A stretch of 37,835 bases of DNA from an uncultured Solirubrobacterales bacterium (lineage in GTDB: Bacteria > Actinomycetota > Thermoleophilia > Solirubrobacterales > 70-9): positions 1 through 37,835 of the forward strand of contig CAIZLN010000146.1 of the NCBI GenBank assembly GCA_903933815.1. The letters are read 5' to 3'. A program made the position numbers and the translations under genes. Positions 31,893 through 37,835 of the stretch are shown in pieces. Every line of letters starts with the position of its first letter. Positions within the stretch are counted from its first letter, which is position 1. The notes under the pieces are model-generated. The model had not been told where the DNA came from, did not search any database, and saw only the letters and a list, made by a program, of their open reading frames with translations.

Positions 31893-32710
31893 GGCTCAGG
31901 CTTAGCCGACAACATCTGTTCGGCATCGCCGCCTTCTTCGCTGCGCTGGTAGCCGTCGCTTTCCTGATGCTGCCGCTGGTCGCGCTCTTCACCAGCACCG
32001 ACCCGGCCACGATCGTCGACTCCCTGGGCACGCCAGCCAATCAGGAGGCGCTCTGGCTGAGTCTGAAGACGACCGTAGCCGCGATGCTGATCCTGGTTGT
32101 GATCGGCACCCCGGCCGCCTTCTTTCTGGCGATGAAGGACTTCCGTGGACGCTCGGCCGTACTCACCCTGATCGAGTTGCCGCTCGTCATGCCTCCGACG
32201 GTGGCCGGCATCGCCCTGCTGGCCGCCTTCGGACCGGAGGGACTACTCGGTCCCACCCTGGAGAGCATCGGTGTGGAACTCGTCTTCCAGACCGCCGGAG
32301 TCATCGTCGCCCTGGTCTTCGTCGCTTCGCCCTTCTATCTGCGCCAGGCAGTTGCTTCGTTCGCGGCGATAGACCGAGGGCTGATTGAGACTTCGCGGGC
32401 TCTCGGATCTGGTCCGCTGCGGACCTTCCTACGGGTCGCAATACCTGTTGCCCGCCCCGGCCTGGCGACCGGTGCCGCCCTCGCATGGGCACGGGCACTG
32501 GGGGAGTTCGGGGCGACGCTGCTGTTCGCCGGTTCGCTGGTCGCGGTGACCGAAACCACGCCGCTGGCGATCTTCGCCCGCTTTAGCGACCCGAACGGCT
32601 TCGAACAGGCGATCTCCCTCTCGCTCGTCCTGATCTGTGTCTCCGCAGCACTGCTTATCGCCGTGAAGCTGACCGGTCGGGACCGGGCGGTCGCGGGGAG
32701 GGGGCTGTGA
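31889..32710 (+). CDS. modB: Molybdate ABC transporter permease
   Basis: 273 aa with about six helices. Forms the membrane channel of the ModABC importer. PLVMPPTVAGIALLAAFGPE is the classic ModB segment. The EAA loop that docks the ATPase is SRALGSGPLRTFLRVAIPVA, followed by ARALGEFGATLLFAGSLVAV. ATGA overlap with modA and GTGA overlap with modC imply tight translational coupling. Confidence 0.95.
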   Translation: MRLRLSRQHLFGIAAFFAALVAVAFLMLPLVALFTSTDPATIVDSLGTPANQEALWLSLKTTVAAMLILVVIGTPAAFFLAMKDFRGRSAVLTLIELPLVMPPTVAGIALLAAFGPEGLLGPTLESIGVELVFQTAGVIVALVFVASPFYLRQAVASFAAIDRGLIETSRALGSGPLRTFLRVAIPVARPGLATGAALAWARALGEFGATLLFAGSLVAVTETTPLAIFARFSDPNGFEQAISLSLVLICVSAALLIAVKLTGRDRAVAGRGL

Positions 32711-33465
32711 GCGCAGCGTCCGGAGCTCTCGAGATCAGGCTGCGCTCCCGGCTTCGAGAGTTCGACCTCGACGTCGAGCTCGGAGCCGGCCCCGGCGGCC
32801 GGCTGGCCATCCTCGGCCCATCCGGATCGGGCAAGAGCACGATCCTGAGAATGGTCGGCGGGCTTCTGCGGCCGGAACGCGGGTTTGTCCGGCTCGGATC
32901 GACCGTGCTGTTCGAGGACAGCGAGGGGACCGACCTCGCGCCCGAACAGCGGCGGGTCGGCTACGTACCGCAGGACCCGACGCTGTTTCCTCACCTCGAC
33001 GCCGCGGGCAACGTCGCCTACGCGATCCGAGGCGGACGGCGGGCCATGAAGCGGGCTCGTGCGGTCGAGCTGCTCGACCTCTTCGGCCTTGCCGGTATGG
33101 CTTCGGTCAGGCCGGCGGAGATGTCCGGCGGTGAAGCGAAGCGGGTCTCGCTGGCACGGGCGATCGCCACCGATCCGTCCATCTTCCTGCTCGACGAACC
33201 GCTGGCGTCACTCGACGGCGACACCCACCAGAAGACCCTGAACGCCTTGGTCGGCGTTCTCGACTCGGCAGGGGTGCCGGTGCTGCTCGTGACCCATTCA
33301 CCGGTCGAGGCCGGGCAGCTGACCGACCAAAGCCTGCACCTGGACCGGGGCCGGCTCAGCGACAATTCGAACTCAACCAAGGAGGACCAGAAATGGAACC
33401 AGAGCAGTGGATCACCAATTTCGCGGCGGAGGCCGGTATCGATCCGCCGGACCCTCAGGAAGTAG
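32707..33465 (+). CDS. modC: Molybdate ABC transporter ATPase (short form)
   Basis: 252 aa, GTG start overlapping the modB TGA. Walker A GPSGSGKST (37-45), Q-loop YVPQDPTLFPHL (~87), signature MSGGEAKRVSLARA (139-152, with M-SGG-E for L-SGG-Q), Walker B IFLLDEPLASLD (~159) and H-loop LLVTHSP. E. coli ModC has about 350 aa with a C-terminal Mop/TOBE regulatory domain; that domain is missing here, so the transporter is probably not inhibited by molybdate through ModC. The last ~25 residues (after NSNSTKEDQK) lie in DNA shared with the start of the next gene in another frame, a 73-nt overlap. They have no family character and look like read-through tail. Confidence 0.93.
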   Translation: MSAASGALEIRLRSRLREFDLDVELGAGPGGRLAILGPSGSGKSTILRMVGGLLRPERGFVRLGSTVLFEDSEGTDLAPEQRRVGYVPQDPTLFPHLDAAGNVAYAIRGGRRAMKRARAVELLDLFGLAGMASVRPAEMSGGEAKRVSLARAIATDPSIFLLDEPLASLDGDTHQKTLNALVGVLDSAGVPVLLVTHSPVEAGQLTDQSLHLDRGRLSDNSNSTKEDQKWNQSSGSPISRRRPVSIRRTLRK

Positions 33466-33605
33466 AGCGCCTGCTCGAACTGGCAGCCGAGGCCGCTCAT
33501 TCATCGGCCCGAACCGCGGCGCCGATTGCCTGCTGGATCGCCGGCAAGACCGGGCTTCCGGCGGCCGATCTCATGGAAGCGGCTCGCCGGGCCTCAGCCG
33601 GGTGA
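33393..33605 (+). CDS. Small DUF6457-type protein linked to molybdopterin nucleotide synthesis
   Basis: 70 aa. The sequence MEPEQWITNFAAEAGIDPPD, then LLELAAEAAHSSARTAAPIA with CWIAGKTGLP, resembles DUF6457. From general knowledge this domain is found in actinobacteria alone or fused to MobA and other molybdenum cofactor proteins. The predicted form is an all-helical bundle. A strong AAGGAGG at 33379-33385 lies 7 nt before the ATG at 33393, so it is a real gene although its first 73 nt overlap the end of modC in another frame. mobA follows on the opposite strand. Its biochemical role is unknown; an accessory role for MobA is an inference from fusion and neighbourhood. Confidence 0.75.
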   Translation: MEPEQWITNFAAEAGIDPPDPQEVERLLELAAEAAHSSARTAAPIACWIAGKTGLPAADLMEAARRASAG

Positions 33606-33634
33606 ACGCGTCAGGTCTCAGTCGGGTCGCGTGC

Positions 33635-34258
33635 TCAGCCGCGCTCGAGAAAGTCTTCGGCTTTAAGCAGGTCTTCCAGGGTGTTCACGTTCGTGAAGAT
33701 CACCGCCGGATCTCCGAACTGCAGCAGCTGTTCGTCGCTGGCAAAAGTCGCGCCCAGGCCTGCCGCCGCCTGCCGGGCCGGTGCGTGGCGCTCAAGCGCA
33801 GACTCGATCGCTTCGAGGTCGCCCGGGCTGTAGCGGCCGGCGAGCGGTTGAGGTTCTCCGCCGGGACACGGAACGATCGTACCGCCGTCGTGCTCGGCCA
33901 GCCAGGTGAAATAGGCCGCAGGGAGCAACGGCAGGTCGCAGGCGAGCACGATCACGGAGCGCTCGCCCGCCGATCGGATCGCGGCCGCGACGCCGGCCAG
34001 GGGGTGCCGCGGATGGTCGGGCTCGACCAGCACCTTCACGCCTGCGATCTCGACCGGGCGGTCGGCCTTGGTGACGATGAACGGATCGAGTCCGGCCTGC
34101 CTGAGCGAAGCGACTGCGCGGCTCGCAAGGGTGCTGCCGGCCAGGAGCACATTGGCCTTGTCCTCGCCGATTCGCATTCCCAGTCCGCCGGCCAGCACAG
34201 CCGCGGCGACTCGCTCGCGGCGAGGGCGGGAGGCGGCATCAGTGGACGCTGCGATCAC
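33635..34258 (-). CDS. mobA: Molybdenum cofactor guanylyltransferase (MobA-like)
   Basis: 207 aa. Transfers GMP from GTP to Mo-molybdopterin to give MGD, the form needed by NarG. The nucleotide-binding start is AAVLAGGLGMRIGEDKANVL; the usual string is LAGGxSxRMGxDK, so Ile replaces Met and the Lys is kept. The switch region is HPLAGVAAAIRSA, and VIVLACDLPLLPAAYF holds the metal-binding Asp. The product is a little longer than E. coli MobA (194 aa). It is the only minus-strand gene in the cluster. GTG start at 34258, only 17 bp from the divergent moeA start. Other MobA-like NTP transferases (MocA, cytidylyl) are possible but the context favours MobA. Confidence 0.85.
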   Translation of the reverse strand: MIAASTDAASRPRRERVAAAVLAGGLGMRIGEDKANVLLAGSTLASRAVASLRQAGLDPFIVTKADRPVEIAGVKVLVEPDHPRHPLAGVAAAIRSAGERSVIVLACDLPLLPAAYFTWLAEHDGGTIVPCPGGEPQPLAGRYSPGDLEAIESALERHAPARQAAAGLGATFASDEQLLQFGDPAVIFTNVNTLEDLLKAEDFLERG

Positions 34259-34275
34259 CCCGGCAGTCTTTCAGC

Positions 34276-35553
34276 ATGAGTACCGACGGCGAAGCGCGGG
34301 AACTTCCCGGCCGGCTCCCAGTCGCGTCGGCCCGGGAACGGGTGCTGGCCGGAGTCGAGCCGCTCGACCCGGTCAGAGTGCCCCTGGCCCTTGCGACTGG
34401 CCTGGTCACGGCCGAAGCCGTCTTGACACCAACCGACGTACCGCCATTCGACGCATCGGCCATGGACGGCTTTGCGGTTCGCGCCGCCGACTGCCCGCAA
34501 CATAGAGGCACCGACGCTGGGGAAGCCGCGCCCAGGCCTGGCGAGGCCGAGGCCAGGCTTGAGCTTGTCGGTGAGTCGAGCGCCGGCAGGCCCTGGACCG
34601 GCACGCTCGCGCCGGGCGGGGCCGTGTCCATCTCGACCGGGGCCGAGGTGCCGCAGGGTGCCGACGCGGTAGTGATGGTCGAGGATGTCGCGCGACACGA
34701 CGGCTTCGTGCTGGTTGGAGTGCCGGCGGCGACAGGTCAGAACATCCGTCGGCGCGGAGAGGCGAGGCAAGCCGGAAGCGAGGTGCTGCCCGCAGGCAGC
34801 CGGATCGGCCCGGTCGAACTCGGCCTGCTGGCTTCCACCGGCACCGATCCGGTGCTCTGCCACCCCCGCCCGACGGTGGCCGTGATCTCCACCGGCGACG
34901 AACTTGTGGACCCCGGAACCGGGCGAGGACCGGGTCAGATCTGGAATTCGAACCTGCCGGTGATATCGGCCATGGCTCGCGCCGCGGGCGGCGAGCTCGT
35001 CTCGTCCGTGACGATCGGCGACTCGAAGGATGAAACGGAGGCCGCCCTCGAGGCGGCTCTCGCCTGTGACGTTGCGGTGATCTGCGGTGGTGTGTCGGTC
35101 GGCGATCACGACCACGTCAAGGGCACGCTCACCGCGCTGGGTGTCGAGCGCCACTTTTGGGGCCTGGCGATGAAGCCGGGAAGGCCTGCCTGGTTCGGCA
35201 GCCGCGGCAGCTCACGCGTTCTCGGTCTGCCCGGCAACCCGGTCTCGGCGATGGCGGTCTTTGCCATCCTGGGGGTTCCGCTGCTCAAGGCGCTCGCCGG
35301 CGACTCCTCGGCCGGCGAAGTCTTCCGAGGGCGGCTGCTCTCGCCCGTGCGGCAACTCCCGGACAGGCTGCTGGCCGTGCCTTGCCGGCTCGACCGGCAG
35401 TCGGTCGAGCTCGGGCTCGAGCCGATCGCGACCAAAGGTTCCCACGACTTCATCTCGCTCGCCGGTGCTCGCGCGTTGGCTCTGATCGAGCCAGGGACGG
35501 GCAACTTCGCGGCAGGGACCGAGGTGGCAGTGATCGCCCTGGAGGCCGAATAG
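34276..35553 (+). CDS. moeA: Molybdopterin molybdenumtransferase
   Basis: 425 aa. Inserts molybdate into adenylylated molybdopterin made by MogA, in the cytoplasm. Visible signatures: VPPFDASAMDGFAVRAAD in domain I, PAATGQNIRRRGE in domain II, VAVISTGDELVDPG and ICGGVSVGDHDHVKG in the MogA-like domain III, and LGLPGNPVSAMAVFAI. Domain IV follows to the C-terminus. Domain order and length are normal for MoeA. It starts a second plus-strand block (moeA, moaD-moaE fusion, moaC, mogA) that would need its own promoter inside or near mobA, because the divergent gap is only 17 bp. Confidence 0.95.
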   Translation: MSTDGEARELPGRLPVASARERVLAGVEPLDPVRVPLALATGLVTAEAVLTPTDVPPFDASAMDGFAVRAADCPQHRGTDAGEAAPRPGEAEARLELVGESSAGRPWTGTLAPGGAVSISTGAEVPQGADAVVMVEDVARHDGFVLVGVPAATGQNIRRRGEARQAGSEVLPAGSRIGPVELGLLASTGTDPVLCHPRPTVAVISTGDELVDPGTGRGPGQIWNSNLPVISAMARAAGGELVSSVTIGDSKDETEAALEAALACDVAVICGGVSVGDHDHVKGTLTALGVERHFWGLAMKPGRPAWFGSRGSSRVLGLPGNPVSAMAVFAILGVPLLKALAGDSSAGEVFRGRLLSPVRQLPDRLLAVPCRLDRQSVELGLEPIATKGSHDFISLAGARALALIEPGTGNFAAGTEVAVIALEAE

Positions 35554-35554
35554 C

Positions 35555-36232
35555 ATGGGCGACATGCTGATCGAGGTAAAACTGTTCGCCGGCCTGCGCG
35601 AAGCCGCTGGCACCGGGGAGATCGAACTCGAGCTCGCGGACGGCGCGACCGCCGAAGGCCTCCTCGGTGAGCTCCGGAAGCGGCCCGGGATGGAGAAGAT
35701 CCTGACCGAGATGCCGATCCGGGTGGCGCTCAATCGGGCCTACGTCGACGCCGACGCAAAGCTGAGCGACGGCGACGAAGTCGCGCTGGTGCCGCCGATC
35801 AGCGGCGGATCGCAGGTCCGCGCGAAGGTCACCGACGGGGCACTCGATGTGGCTGCCGTAGTTGCCGAAGCCGGACACCCGGCGGCCGGAGCCGTGGTCA
35901 TGTTCGAAGGCAGAACCCGCGACGTCGCCCGGCTCGATTACGAGGCTTATGCCGAGATGGCCGAGCAGCGGATCGCCGAGATACTCGCCGACTGCGTCGA
36001 GGCCCACGGGTTGACCGGCGCGGTGGCCGAGCATCGCACGGGCCCGGTTCCGCTGGGAGAAGCCTCGGTCCTGGTCGCGGTCTCTGCCCCGCACCGTCCG
36101 GAGGCGTTCGCCGGCGCCCGGGAGGCGATCGACCGGATCAAGGCCGAAGCGCCGGTCTGGAAGGTCGAGGTCGAGGCCGACGGTAGTCGCAACCGGGTCG
36201 AGGGAACCTTGCCGGAGGCCGACCCGCGATGA
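35555..36232 (+). CDS. moaX: MoaD-MoaE fusion, molybdopterin synthase (MoaX type)
   Basis: 225 aa combining both subunits of molybdopterin synthase, which adds two sulfurs to cPMP. Residues 1-85 are a MoaD ubiquitin-like domain ending PPISGG; residues ~90-225 are MoaE. MoaD needs a free C-terminal Gly-Gly, so cleavage after Gly85 is expected, as reported for mycobacterial MoaX. From the second ATG (35564) the Gly-Gly would be 81-82. MoaE catalytic residues are kept: Arg in FEGRTRD (Arg39 of E. coli), APHRPEAF (His103/Arg104), and RIKAEAPVWK (Lys119 and Lys126). The loop after GRTRD is six residues shorter than in E. coli MoaE. It overlaps moaC by 4 nt and follows moeA by one base. Confidence 0.94.
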   Translation: MGDMLIEVKLFAGLREAAGTGEIELELADGATAEGLLGELRKRPGMEKILTEMPIRVALNRAYVDADAKLSDGDEVALVPPISGGSQVRAKVTDGALDVAAVVAEAGHPAAGAVVMFEGRTRDVARLDYEAYAEMAEQRIAEILADCVEAHGLTGAVAEHRTGPVPLGEASVLVAVSAPHRPEAFAGAREAIDRIKAEAPVWKVEVEADGSRNRVEGTLPEADPR

Positions 36233-36717
36233 GCGAGAGCAGGCTCACCCACATCGGCGAGGACGGCAAGGCGCGCATGGTCGATGTCGGTGCCAAGGAC
36301 GAGAGCAAGAGGATGGCGCGTGCCCGGGCGCGGCTCAGGGTTTCCTCCGCCACAGCCACTGCGATCGAGGAGGGCTCGGGACCAAAGGGCGAGGTCGCCG
36401 GCGTGGCCCGAATCGCCGGGATCCAGGCGGCCAAACGGACCGCCGAACTGATCCCGCTGGCCCACCCGCTGCCACTGACTTTCGTTGACGTCACGATTTC
36501 GACCGACGTCGTCCTGGGTGTGGTCGAGGTCGTCTCCGAGGCCCGTACCCGGGACAGGACCGGGGTCGAGATGGAAGCGCTGACCGCCTGCACGGTCGCC
36601 GCGCTGACGGTGTACGACATGGTCAAGGCGATCGAGCGCGGCGTGGCCATCGAAGAGGTGGTGCTGATCGAAAAGCTCGGCGGCAAGAGCGGTCACTGGC
36701 TGCGGGACCGGGACTAA
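36229..36717 (+). CDS. moaC: Cyclic pyranopterin monophosphate synthase
   Basis: 162 aa, normal length. Converts 3',8-cyclo-dihydro-GTP from MoaA into cPMP. Signatures: LTHIGEDGKARMVDVGAKDE at the N-terminus, GIQAAKRTAELIPLAHPLPL with the active-site His (Ala stands where many MoaC have Cys), and TGVEMEALTACTVAALTVYD followed by MVKA. It ends KLGGKSGHW. ATGA overlap with the fusion gene upstream and a one-base overlap (TAATG) with mogA downstream. Confidence 0.96.
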   Translation: MSESRLTHIGEDGKARMVDVGAKDESKRMARARARLRVSSATATAIEEGSGPKGEVAGVARIAGIQAAKRTAELIPLAHPLPLTFVDVTISTDVVLGVVEVVSEARTRDRTGVEMEALTACTVAALTVYDMVKAIERGVAIEEVVLIEKLGGKSGHWLRDRD

Positions 36718-37202
36718 TGATCCGCGCGGCCGTCATCACCCTGAGTACCTCCCGGGCGGAGGGTGACGGAGAGCCTGATCTTTCGGGCGACCTGCTGGCC
36801 GGGTTGGCGCTCAGCCTCGGCGCCGGGGAGGTCGATCGTGAGTTGCTGCCCGACGACGCCGGTCTGCTCGGCGAGCGGCTGATTCACTGGGCCGACGATG
36901 AAGGCGCAGACCTGATCCTGACGACCGGAGGCACTGGTTTTTCGCCGTCTGACCGGACGCCCGAGGCGACGGCCGCAGTGATCGAACGGCCGGCCCCCGG
37001 GATCGCCGAAGCGATCCGCCAGGAGGCCGCCCGTCACACCCATCACTGGGCACTCTCGCGCGGGATCGCGGGCATACGCGGGGCCACCTTGATCGTGAAC
37101 CTTCCTGGCAGCCCGAAAGGCGTCGAACAGTCGGCGGCGATCCTGCTACCGATCCTTCCCCACGCGCTGGACCTGCTCGCCGGACGCCCGCCCGGCCACT
37201 GA
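36717..37202 (+). CDS. mogA: Molybdopterin adenylyltransferase (MogA/MoaB family)
   Basis: 161 aa. Adenylylates molybdopterin before MoeA inserts Mo. Core motif LILTTGGTGFSPSDRTPEAT (~61-80), then SRGIAGIRGATLIVNLPGSP, which closes the MPT site. Members are called MogA or MoaB; both perform this step in various bacteria, and the short sequence does not separate them. Last gene of the tightly overlapping cofactor block; a 174-nt gap follows before the cupin gene. Confidence 0.93.
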   Translation: MIRAAVITLSTSRAEGDGEPDLSGDLLAGLALSLGAGEVDRELLPDDAGLLGERLIHWADDEGADLILTTGGTGFSPSDRTPEATAAVIERPAPGIAEAIRQEAARHTHHWALSRGIAGIRGATLIVNLPGSPKGVEQSAAILLPILPHALDLLAGRPPGH

Positions 37203-37333
37203 TGCCCTGGTCGCGATCGGTTCGCGGTCGCTCGCCGCTCTCACTTCCCGCTCGAGACAGGTCCGACTTTCGCCTTGACCTCGCACTCCAGACGAGCCAG
37301 CCTGTCGCGTGGACCCCTCACCCGGTGCTCGGG

Positions 37334-37342
37334 TGTTATTAT
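37334..37342 (+). promoter_or_regulatory. Extended -10 promoter (TGTTATTAT) of the cupin gene
   Basis: TG-N-TATTAT, a close match to an extended -10, in an AT-rich island inside GC-rich DNA. No obvious -35 at 17 bp, which extended -10 promoters can do without. Transcription would start near 37349, in the middle of the palindrome below. Confidence 0.55.
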
Positions 37343-37363
37343 TCACACAGTTTGTGTAAATAA
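37339..37363. promoter_or_regulatory. 25-bp palindromic operator candidate
   Basis: Left arm TTATTCACACA and its inverted partner (10 of 11 bases complementary) are separated by GTT. It overlaps the -10 and the expected start of transcription, the place for a repressor. Size and dyad symmetry fit a TetR-, GntR- or MarR-type dimer. No regulator gene is in the window on this side. Confidence 0.6.
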
Positions 37364-37376
37364 AGACGGGATCGCG

Positions 37377-37766
37377 ATGGGACTTCGGAGCTTCAGAGCA
37401 GGCGAAAGAAAGCGGGTCAAGGCACCGTTCCCGGGAGGGCCCGGCGCCGAGGTACTGATCGGCACCGAAGACGACTGGCCGATGGGAGTTGCCCACGTAG
37501 TGATCCCGGCCGGCGGCGGAATGTCTGAACACGACCACGGCGCCTCTGCCGCGATGGTGCTGCCGCTCGACCAGCCGGTTGTGATCGAGGACGTCGGCGA
37601 ACGGGTTGAACACGAGGTTGGTCCCGGCGCGATCGTCACGATCCCGATTGGAGACTTAGTCAAGGTTCATAACGTTGGCGAGGCCGACGCAACGATTGCT
37701 GTCGTTTTCAACCCGCCCGACTTCACCCGCCAGCTGGAGAGCTGGCCGGTCGATGAGGACCGATGA
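37377..37766 (+). CDS. Small cupin-domain protein
   Basis: 129 aa, one double-stranded beta-helix. Cupin motif 1 is seen as MSEHDHGASAAMVLPLDQPV: two His, then no clear Glu and no third His of the usual HxH-x4-E-x6-G form beyond the G of EVGPGAIVTIPIG. Motif 2 is reduced to VKVHNVGEADATIAVVFNPP with one His. Metal binding is therefore possible but incomplete, and an enzyme activity cannot be assigned. The ATG at 37377 is chosen because the upstream in-frame start at 37275 would run through the promoter and palindrome. A repressed, inducible gene is suggested by the operator. Confidence 0.75.
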   Translation: MGLRSFRAGERKRVKAPFPGGPGAEVLIGTEDDWPMGVAHVVIPAGGGMSEHDHGASAAMVLPLDQPVVIEDVGERVEHEVGPGAIVTIPIGDLVKVHNVGEADATIAVVFNPPDFTRQLESWPVDEDR

Positions 37767-37793
37767 CCGAGGGAGGAAGGTGTCAAGGGAGAA

Positions 37794-37821
37794 CGGCCGC
37801 GGGCGGAGGCGCCCGCGGCCG
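37794..37821. terminator. Strong GC hairpin after the cupin gene
   Basis: A perfect 12-bp stem (left arm CGGCCGCGGGCG) with loop GAGG, 27 nt behind the cupin stop. No U-tract follows, so it is a stem-only or bidirectional terminator candidate. It lies at the right edge of the window. Confidence 0.6.
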
Positions 37822-37835
37822 GACACCGCATCGAC

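Noticed and set aside
37230-37315. Minus-strand 26-codon ORF starting GTG, divergent from the cupin gene
   Set aside because: Reads RLARLECEVKAKVG in its middle, but is too short and has no promoter or ribosome site; not enough support.

Overview
The window is GC-rich, gene-dense bacterial chromosome. GTG and TTG starts are common, no tRNA encodes its CCA end, and several start codons lie 6-8 nt downstream of a TANNNT -10 element, as in leaderless transcripts. Together with a DUF6457-type protein, a MoaD-MoaE fusion and paired acyl-CoA dehydrogenases, this points to an actinobacterium, perhaps of the Thermoleophilia/Solirubrobacterales type. The taxon is inference.

Left part (1-9.9 kb). Three exported proteins lie on the minus strand: a metallophosphoesterase, an FN3-containing UshA-type 5'-nucleotidase and a seven-blade NHL-type propeller. 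Next is a degenerate patch. It has two small membrane-protein genes (74 aa and 48 aa, start/stop overlapping), an iron-permease-like fragment, and an ORF that joins the N-terminus of a paralogue of the 74-aa protein to the last ~95 residues of an MMPL transporter. A pair of acyl-CoA dehydrogenase genes and an unknown lipoprotein gene follow.

Middle part (9.9-21.7 kb). A tRNA-Ser(UGA) on the minus strand is followed on its 3' side by two tandem partial copies of its own 3' end, and a class III aminotransferase remnant lies on its 5' side. Housekeeping and metabolic genes follow: an MFS exporter with an FAD-linked sugar-lactone oxidase, a PLP fold-type III enzyme, tRNA-Ser(GCU), an APC permease behind a short leader ORF, a universal stress protein, TerC, pyruvate kinase overlapping a solute-binding lipoprotein gene, a secreted protein built of three copies of an unnamed domain, and tRNA-Arg(ACG).

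Right part (22.3-37.2 kb). This is a nearly self-contained nitrate-respiration locus: narGHJI, a narK-type transporter, moaA, the molybdate ABC transporter modABC, a free-standing DUF6457-type protein, mobA (opposite strand), moeA, a moaD-moaE fusion, moaC and mogA. Most neighbours overlap by 1-11 nt. Together they import nitrate and molybdate, build molybdopterin from GTP, insert Mo, add the nucleotide, and assemble the membrane-bound nitrate reductase. No MoeB-type adenylyltransferase, MobB or nar regulator is seen. The window ends with a small cupin gene whose promoter carries a near-perfect 25-bp palindrome, then a strong GC hairpin.

The points most worth a second look are the tRNA-Ser trailer repeats, the MMPL chimera, the MoaD-MoaE fusion with its internal Gly-Gly and shortened MoaE loop, the 48-aa membrane ORF, the triple-domain secreted protein, and the cupin operator.
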